Shown: positions 62,620-64,000 of the stretch, piece by piece
Layout: every line of letters starts with the position of its first letter
Position numbering within the stretch: position 1 is the first letter of the stretch
Source: Atopsyche davidsoni
Taxonomy: Eukaryota; Arthropoda; Insecta; Trichoptera; Hydrobiosidae
DNA: 64,000 nt
NCBI GenBank assembly: GCA_022113835.1
Contig: JAILWY010000002.1
Span: forward strand, 9,526,501 to 9,590,500
Direction: 5' to 3'
Program-made: the position numbers and the translations under genes
The notes under the pieces: model-generated
Told to the model about the DNA's origin: nothing
Databases searched by the model: none
Seen by the model: the letters and a program-made list of their open reading frames with translations, nothing else

Positions 62620-64000
62620 TATATTTTTTCACCGTTAAATCCATATTAAAAATATTATCAGTGTAATCTTTACACCAGCAGGCTTTTGACGGCATCGCGA
62701 TCCTGTGGTTAGGTAGCTTACTTACCAATTGGGATTGAATTCAATTATAGCAATACGTTATTAAACATAGAAGTAAATACAGATAGTATTCGGCCTCTGA
62801 TCGCTTCAAACTTCTCATTTATCTGCCGCTTCGTCTCGCAGAGTAGTGTATCTTTGCTTCGGCAGACAATGTAAGCGAGTGAAATTATAACACTTTCAAA
62901 GTTTTAACTTTAATTACTCCAGAAGATAATAAAATAGTATATAAAAAAAGAGCAGGTACTCACGTACATACACGTATAATATAAAATATCACTATCTCTT
63001 TCCAAGGGCGATAAGATTCATCTCAAGCGTCTCTTTTACGGGTATCGAAAGCGATCTCCCCCGCATAAAAAACTCTCGAGGTAAATCATATCAAAGGCAA
63101 CAATACGCTCCACAATCTGCAGCGCATCTGATGCCGCGAGGATCCCTCGGCGAGGAAAAGTGCGTGCGGTGTGGGCCACTCGAGGGTCCTCCAGTCGAGG
63201 GCCAGCCCTAGCCGCGCCCGCCGTCAGGTGTGCTCAAAACGCACAACCGTCTCCGCCCCGAGAGACACTCGCACCGAGGATTCTGTTGCAATGGTTGGCG
63301 GCCTCTGCATCGCGCGATCGCTAGGGACGTGAAGTGGCTGTTTTTTTTTTTTTTTTGGCCAGCAAATGTTTTGACACTCGCGAGTTGTATTTCAGGGAGA
63401 CGGAGATATTCCGATTTTGATGTTTGGCGCTTTTTATCCCCAAAGCGTATTTTGTCGGTTGATATTTATCCGCGTTATTTATTAACAGATATAAAACGAT
63501 CTATCTAAATATGAAAAGCGATAAATCAGGCGATAACGGCGAATGCATCCACAGTTCTATTTGCAACCGAATTTTTGGGTCAGATCTAGTATTTCGGCGT
63601 TTGAATTTATCAAATTTAGTCGAAAATTTATGATGTCAAATTGCTGATAGATATAAATGCTCCCAACGGTGGTAGCCATTAATTTTTTGGCACGGAAATT
63701 TTAATGCGCGGGGACCGTTAAATAATGACACCGGACTCGGGGAGCGTCATTTCTTTTAGAGTGAAATTCTGAGAATCCAAACGGCCGTGTCGGAGTTTTT
63801 TTCAGAAATTAGTTTGTTTTGAGGGGGGCCCATCGATTACGGGCCAGCACGGGACGCCCGGCGACTCCTCCGCGGACCGTCGGGAGCGCCGGGCCGCCAT
63901 GATTTACGATCGCGATGGCGAAAAATAATTCGATTCGGAGTCGCAGGAGTCCGCGCCGTTTGCCTGTCAGCGCGGCCGAAATTGCCGCGAAATAATTATA

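Larger units (their letters stand above)
50620..64000 (+). other. hth: Downstream intron of hth (5' part, at least 13.4 kb)
   Basis: I looked for the homeodomain exons ([30 protein letters not shown] types) and found none, so the intron runs past the window end. From about 52.5 kb it becomes richer in CpG-dense blocks than most of the upstream intron. It also holds one short inverted-end element at 56.3 kb and two MITE copies at 62.3-62.6 kb. Confidence 0.75.

Noticed and set aside
50620..64000. Search for the Hth homeodomain exon
   Set aside because: None of the conserved homeodomain stretches could be found in any frame, so it must lie beyond the window.

Overview
This window looks like intronic DNA from an insect nuclear genome. 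The only host coding sequence I can support is one small exon at 50524-50619 on the + strand. It encodes the insect-specific linker of the TALE homeobox regulator Homothorax (Hth, the Meis orthologue): after a split Gly codon come KWCPRREWSSP and, a little later, RRVYSSVFLGSP. I place the gene from memory of the fly protein, which reads WCRREWSSP ... RRLYSSVFLGSP at this point. No Meis-domain exon is visible upstream and no homeodomain exon downstream. The window is therefore read as more than 50 kb of upstream intron, the exon, and more than 13 kb of downstream intron. AT-rich intron broken by CpG-rich islands and GCGAGCGAGACG-type repeats suggests Lepidoptera, but that is inference.

Layout. 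1-7.6 kb: AT-rich intron with CpG-rich patches. 7.6-8.0, 10.5, 30.6 and 62.3-62.6 kb: copies of a short TTAA-flanked, piggyBac-like MITE family. 13.0 and 27.5 kb: runs of G-rich tracts. 19.8, 44.8 and 56.3 kb: short elements with inverted ends. 22.8-25.5 kb: a 5'-truncated Penelope-like retroelement (PLE) with reverse transcriptase and GIY-YIG endonuclease, whose missing front is replaced by a 932-bp inverted copy of its own 3' end. 30.9-31.2, 34.7-36.0 and 42.4-43.4 kb: three different tandem arrays. 31.8 kb: a strong candidate recursive splice site (zero-length exon) on the hth strand. 52-64 kb: downstream intron rich in CpG blocks, probably regulatory.

Main points of interest. (1) A textbook ratchet-type splice site inside the giant hth intron. 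(2) The hth exon itself begins with GTAAAT directly after its acceptor AG, is symmetric (phase 1-1), and reads into a stop soon after its donor; all three features bear on isoform control. (3) The PLE is a large, apparently perfect palindrome in an intron, and it carries a hammerhead-ribozyme-like core near each end. (4) Three short elements share that inverted-end plan; one has a canonical CTGATGA...GAAAC core, one a degenerate core and one only a trace, and two of them share a 45-bp tail.

Limits: repeat and motif calls come from reading by eye. No alignment, folding or database search was run.
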